In this document: positions 30,738-33,273 of the stretch, piece by piece | Position numbering within the stretch: position 1 is the first letter of the stretch | Layout: the number at the start of each line of letters is the position of its first letter | NCBI GenBank assembly: GCA_019695265.1 | Contig: JAIBAJ010000027.1 | Span: 1-33,273 of the forward strand | Length of the DNA: 33,273 nucleotides | Direction: 5' to 3' | Source: Bacteroidia bacterium | GTDB taxonomy: Bacteria; Bacteroidota; Bacteroidia; JAIBAJ01 | The notes under the pieces: generated by a model | What the model was told of the DNA's origin: nothing | The model's database searches: none | The model's input: only the letters and a program-made list of their open reading frames with translations | Translations under genes and position numbers: made by a program

Positions 30738-31748
30738 GTGATTTCAAATTATATACATAAGCAAGCTGCTCATTGTGAGAGCGGTACCATTAGTAACTTG
30801 TTGCGTTATCATGGTTTGGATATTTCTGAACCGATGGCGTTTGGAATAGGTTCCGGAATATTTTTTGCCCACATGCCTTTCCTCAAAATGAATGGTATTC
30901 CGGGTACAACTTACCGCGTGTTGCCGGGTTTGATTTCTAAACGGCTAACCTCCCGATTAGGAATTTCATTTCATACCCAATCCTTTGGCAGTAATAAACA
31001 AAAGGCAATGGATGAACTCGATCGGGTTTTAGATAAAGGTTTTCCGGTTGGTATGCTTACCAGTGTCTATTATTTGCCCTACCTTCCTAAAGCTTTTCGC
31101 TTTCATTTTAATGCGCATAACTTATTGGTTTTTGGTAAATCAAATGGGGAATACCAAGTAAGTGATCCGGTAATGGATTATGTTACCACGATTTCTGCTA
31201 AAGATTTGGAAAGAGCTCGATTCCCAAAAGGTGTTTTGGCTCCCAATGGCAAAATGTACTATCCTACCAAGGTTCCAACAGATATTGATTTTATTCCGGC
31301 CATTAAAAAGGCTATTCGTTGGACCGGATTTGAAAACACCATGACTCCTCCTGTTTTGCCATTCTTTGGTAGTCAGGCTATTTCTTACCTGGCTAAGAAA
31401 GTTAAGAATTATCCAACTAGTTTGGACGAAAGAAAGGCAGTGTTATTTTTAGGTAATATCGTTCGGATGCAAGAGGAGATTGGTACGGGTGGTGCCGGAT
31501 TTCGGTTCATGTATGCTGCTTTTTTACAACAAGCTTCCAAACGTTTAAACAATCAAGAACTGTCTGTTTTAGCTAAGGAATTAACCCAAATTGGCGACCA
31601 ATGGAGAGCCTTTGCCTTTTCCGCAGGTAGGGTTTGTAAGAACAGGCAAACAGATACAGAGAATTTTTCATCCTTATCCTTGCAATTGATGGATATTGGG
31701 CAAATGGAGACTGCTTTTTTTAAAAAACTGAGAGGTTTGAAATTGTAA
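30738..31748 (+). CDS. BtrH N-terminal domain protein
   Basis: A 336-residue cytosolic protein. The N-terminal half (about 1-140) fits the BtrH N-terminal domain, a papain-like fold: HCESGTISNLLRYHG with the conserved His-Cys (Cys13), then EPMAFGIGSGIFF and AHNLLVFGKSNGEYQVSDPV with His132. The C-terminal half (about 180-335) is helical, as in the domain usually paired with it. BtrH itself moves an acyl side chain from a carrier protein onto butirosin. Bacteroidota homologues have no established substrate. The start is uncertain: GTG at 30738 (used here) or TTG at 30729; no in-frame ATG fits. The GT61 gene follows by 32 bp. Confidence 0.78.
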   Translation: MISNYIHKQAAHCESGTISNLLRYHGLDISEPMAFGIGSGIFFAHMPFLKMNGIPGTTYRVLPGLISKRLTSRLGISFHTQSFGSNKQKAMDELDRVLDKGFPVGMLTSVYYLPYLPKAFRFHFNAHNLLVFGKSNGEYQVSDPVMDYVTTISAKDLERARFPKGVLAPNGKMYYPTKVPTDIDFIPAIKKAIRWTGFENTMTPPVLPFFGSQAISYLAKKVKNYPTSLDERKAVLFLGNIVRMQEEIGTGGAGFRFMYAAFLQQASKRLNNQELSVLAKELTQIGDQWRAFAFSAGRVCKNRQTDTENFSSLSLQLMDIGQMETAFFKKLRGLKL

Positions 31749-31780
31749 TTTCATGGAAGCTTGGAAATACTTGTAATCAT

Positions 31781-32929
31781 ATGAATTTAAGAACATTCAT
31801 TCTTAGTAAATTGCCCTGGAGAGTTCAAGGTTTTTTGGGAGGTCGACCCCAAAAAACTATTTCCATCCATGCGTTTGAAAAACAACTTGTCTATTCAGGA
31901 ACCTTAAGTTTTTTTTCCAAACCTATAACCCTGGATAAAGAGTTTCATCAAAACTTCACTGAGAATTTTTGTTTCCCTTCCAACCCAATATACCTTTGTA
32001 AATTAAAAGAAGCCAGGGTCTTTAGAAACAATGGTATTTTTTCAGTTATAAATAATTCAGATGAATTAATTGCTGAATTGTCTACTGACCCGTTAAAAAG
32101 AGCCTTACATCCTATTTATACCGAAGCATTTCTTCCTTTACCGGTTCGTTTGAAAGGTAGGGTGTTAATGTTGGCAACATTGGGTGCAGATTGGGTTTAT
32201 TTTCATTGGTTGATAGATTTCTTACCTAAGCTTGTCGTAATCGAAGAAGCCGGGTATTCCTATAATGACTTTAGCCATATTATTGTTAACCCTTTTACTT
32301 TCCCATTACAAAAGGAATCACTGGAAAGGATGGGAGTTCCTTTAGAAAAAATTGTTTTCCTGGAAGAAGGACATCATTATTTAGCAGATGAATTACTAAT
32401 TTCGACAGAAATTAAGCATAATCCATCAACCAATAAATTGTTGAAAAGGCATTTGCAAAAGAAATCAAATGCAAGTCCAACCAATAGGGTTTTTATATCA
32501 AGAAAAGGCTCTAAATGGCGAAATGTGGTTAATGAAAAGGAATTAGAGAAGTTGCTTGAAAAATATAACTTCACTATAGTAGAAAATGAAAAAATGAATT
32601 TAAATGAGCAAATTGAATGTTTCAATAATGCTAATTTAATTCTTTCTACTCATGGCGCGAACCTTACCAATATTTTTTTCTGCACACCGGGTACTAAGGT
32701 AATTGAAATAATTGCTGATTGGCATCATTGTGTAGATTACTGGATTTTGTCAAATAATAACCAATTGGATTATTTTCATGTCCCCAGTCAATCACAACCT
32801 AGTTTTGAGGAGTTAAATTACCGGGTTACTCAAAATTATAATTTAATTGTTGATATTGAATTGCTTGAAAGGCAGATACTGCGGGCAATTAATGAAATAG
32901 AACGCGAAAATCTTTCAGTTGGTAATTGA
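31781..32929 (+). CDS. Glycosyltransferase family 61 protein
   Basis: A 382-residue protein of the GT61 family (formerly DUF563), whose members transfer sugars such as xylose or GlcNAc. The catalytic core lies at about residues 130-320: DWVYFHWLIDFLPKLVVIEE, then RVFISRKGSKWRNVVNEKEL, and the hallmark LILSTHGANLTNIFFCTPGT followed by KVIEI. There is no signal peptide or membrane helix, so it should act in the cytoplasm or at the inner face of the membrane, as in O-antigen or exopolysaccharide synthesis. It follows the BtrH-type gene at 32 bp, probably in one operon. That link may mean surface-glycan or natural-product decoration; no other pathway genes are in the window. Confidence 0.87.
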   Translation: MNLRTFILSKLPWRVQGFLGGRPQKTISIHAFEKQLVYSGTLSFFSKPITLDKEFHQNFTENFCFPSNPIYLCKLKEARVFRNNGIFSVINNSDELIAELSTDPLKRALHPIYTEAFLPLPVRLKGRVLMLATLGADWVYFHWLIDFLPKLVVIEEAGYSYNDFSHIIVNPFTFPLQKESLERMGVPLEKIVFLEEGHHYLADELLISTEIKHNPSTNKLLKRHLQKKSNASPTNRVFISRKGSKWRNVVNEKELEKLLEKYNFTIVENEKMNLNEQIECFNNANLILSTHGANLTNIFFCTPGTKVIEIIADWHHCVDYWILSNNNQLDYFHVPSQSQPSFEELNYRVTQNYNLIVDIELLERQILRAINEIERENLSVGN

Positions 32930-33273
32930 TTTTTGATAAGATCTTAACCCGAATGGTAGGTTAATTGGGTTAGTTTACTTTTTATGCAGGCTTCTACACT
33001 TCAGATTGTTACCAAAGGGTTGATGAAAATTCACCCAAGTCAATTATACTAAAATCTGAAAAGGAATTGTATCCTCGGCATTTACCATTGTAATATTTCG
33101 AAATAGCCTGTGCCTTTTTTGGGGTAATGGGTGATACATTTGGGGCTTGCACCCTCGGGCAACGACAGTTTGTCTAATAACCACTTTTAGACGCCATTTT
33201 ACGTTTAATATCCTTCAAAATGGTTCGATTTAAGAGCATCTAATTTGAAAAACTTTAAATTCAACCAGTTTAG
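32930..33273. other. Right-end intergenic region
   Basis: 344 bp without a supported gene. It contains the 20 bp segment 33068-33087 shared exactly with 4103-4122 and the truncated repeat copy 5. A loose AACCC/GGGTT inverted repeat at 32946-32971 is too weak to call a terminator. Confidence 0.5.
33142..33166 (-). repeat. Dispersed structured repeat, truncated copy 5
   Basis: Only the distal end of the element is present (minus strand: TGTCGTTGCCCGAGGGTGCA, then AGCCCC). The similarity stops sharply at 33166 and the rest of the element is missing. Confidence 0.7.

Noticed and set aside
32946-32971. AACCC/GGGTT inverted repeat as terminator of the glycosyltransferase gene
   Set aside because: The stem is short, the loop is about 16 bases and the T run is interrupted.
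1-33273. CRISPR arrays, tRNA or rRNA genes, complete insertion sequences
   Set aside because: No regularly spaced repeats, no cloverleaf or rRNA-like sequence and no transposase frame were seen on either strand.

Overview
The window is an AT-rich chromosomal segment of a member of the Bacteroidota. The main evidence is PorV, the outer-membrane shuttle protein of the type IX secretion system (29173-30420). Several genes also carry perfect Bacteroidota-type -7 boxes (TAnnTTTG), recognisable Shine-Dalgarno sequences are largely absent, and outer-membrane beta-barrels of this phylum are present. Genus and species cannot be read from the sequence. No rRNA, tRNA, CRISPR array or complete insertion sequence was seen.

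Layout: 1-436 holds a terminator and the first copy of a dispersed, structured repeat. 437-4027 carries a small membrane protein, a SulP anion transporter and a phosphate-selective-type porin. 4028-4870 is a long non-coding stretch with an AT-rich inverted-repeat element, a probable gene remnant ending at a terminator, and repeat copy 2. 4871-6304 is a candidate toxin-antitoxin module: a Doc toxin directly abutting a large HTH protein. 6730-11202 is housekeeping: an M23 endopeptidase, PAP2 phosphatase plus CrcB, an atypical SDR, and PEP carboxykinase (pckA). Repeat copy 3 lies near 11.8 kb, next to an EamA transporter. 12851-14170 is a sigma-factor operon bracketed by two membrane proteins. 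14382-19599 is a translationally coupled operon of a giant TPR protein, a small membrane protein and a beta-barrel. A CDF metal transporter and a CPBP-like membrane protein follow. 21637-28883 is a stress and low-oxygen type regulatory block. Repeat copy 4 separates it from porV. The window ends with a BtrH-domain protein, a GT61 glycosyltransferase and a truncated repeat copy 5.

The strongest signal is in 21.6-28.9 kb. A PAS histidine kinase overlaps a response regulator whose output half is a Crp/Fnr-type cNMP-HTH module. Next to them are two tandem-domain universal stress proteins and a CcoI-type copper ATPase. Upstream of the kinase, both stress genes and the ATPase I find a TGA-N6-TCA palindrome. 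In all four cases its centre is exactly 33 bp from the centre of a TAnnTTTG-like -7 box, the spacing expected for class II activation by a Crp/Fnr protein. The fusion regulator keeps the Glu-x3-Arg recognition-helix residues that read such sites. I infer a compact FixL-FixJ-FixK-like circuit with its regulon in one place.

The second signal is the ~150 bp GC-rich repeat. It has four near-full copies and one fragment. Its variable central stem keeps pairing through compensatory changes, and copies 2, 3 and 4 all sit between convergent genes. Other items worth attention are the Doc/HTH pair with its operator-like palindromes, the ccoI gene without cbb3 oxidase genes, the TPR/barrel operon, and two enzyme-family proteins lacking the usual catalytic residues.
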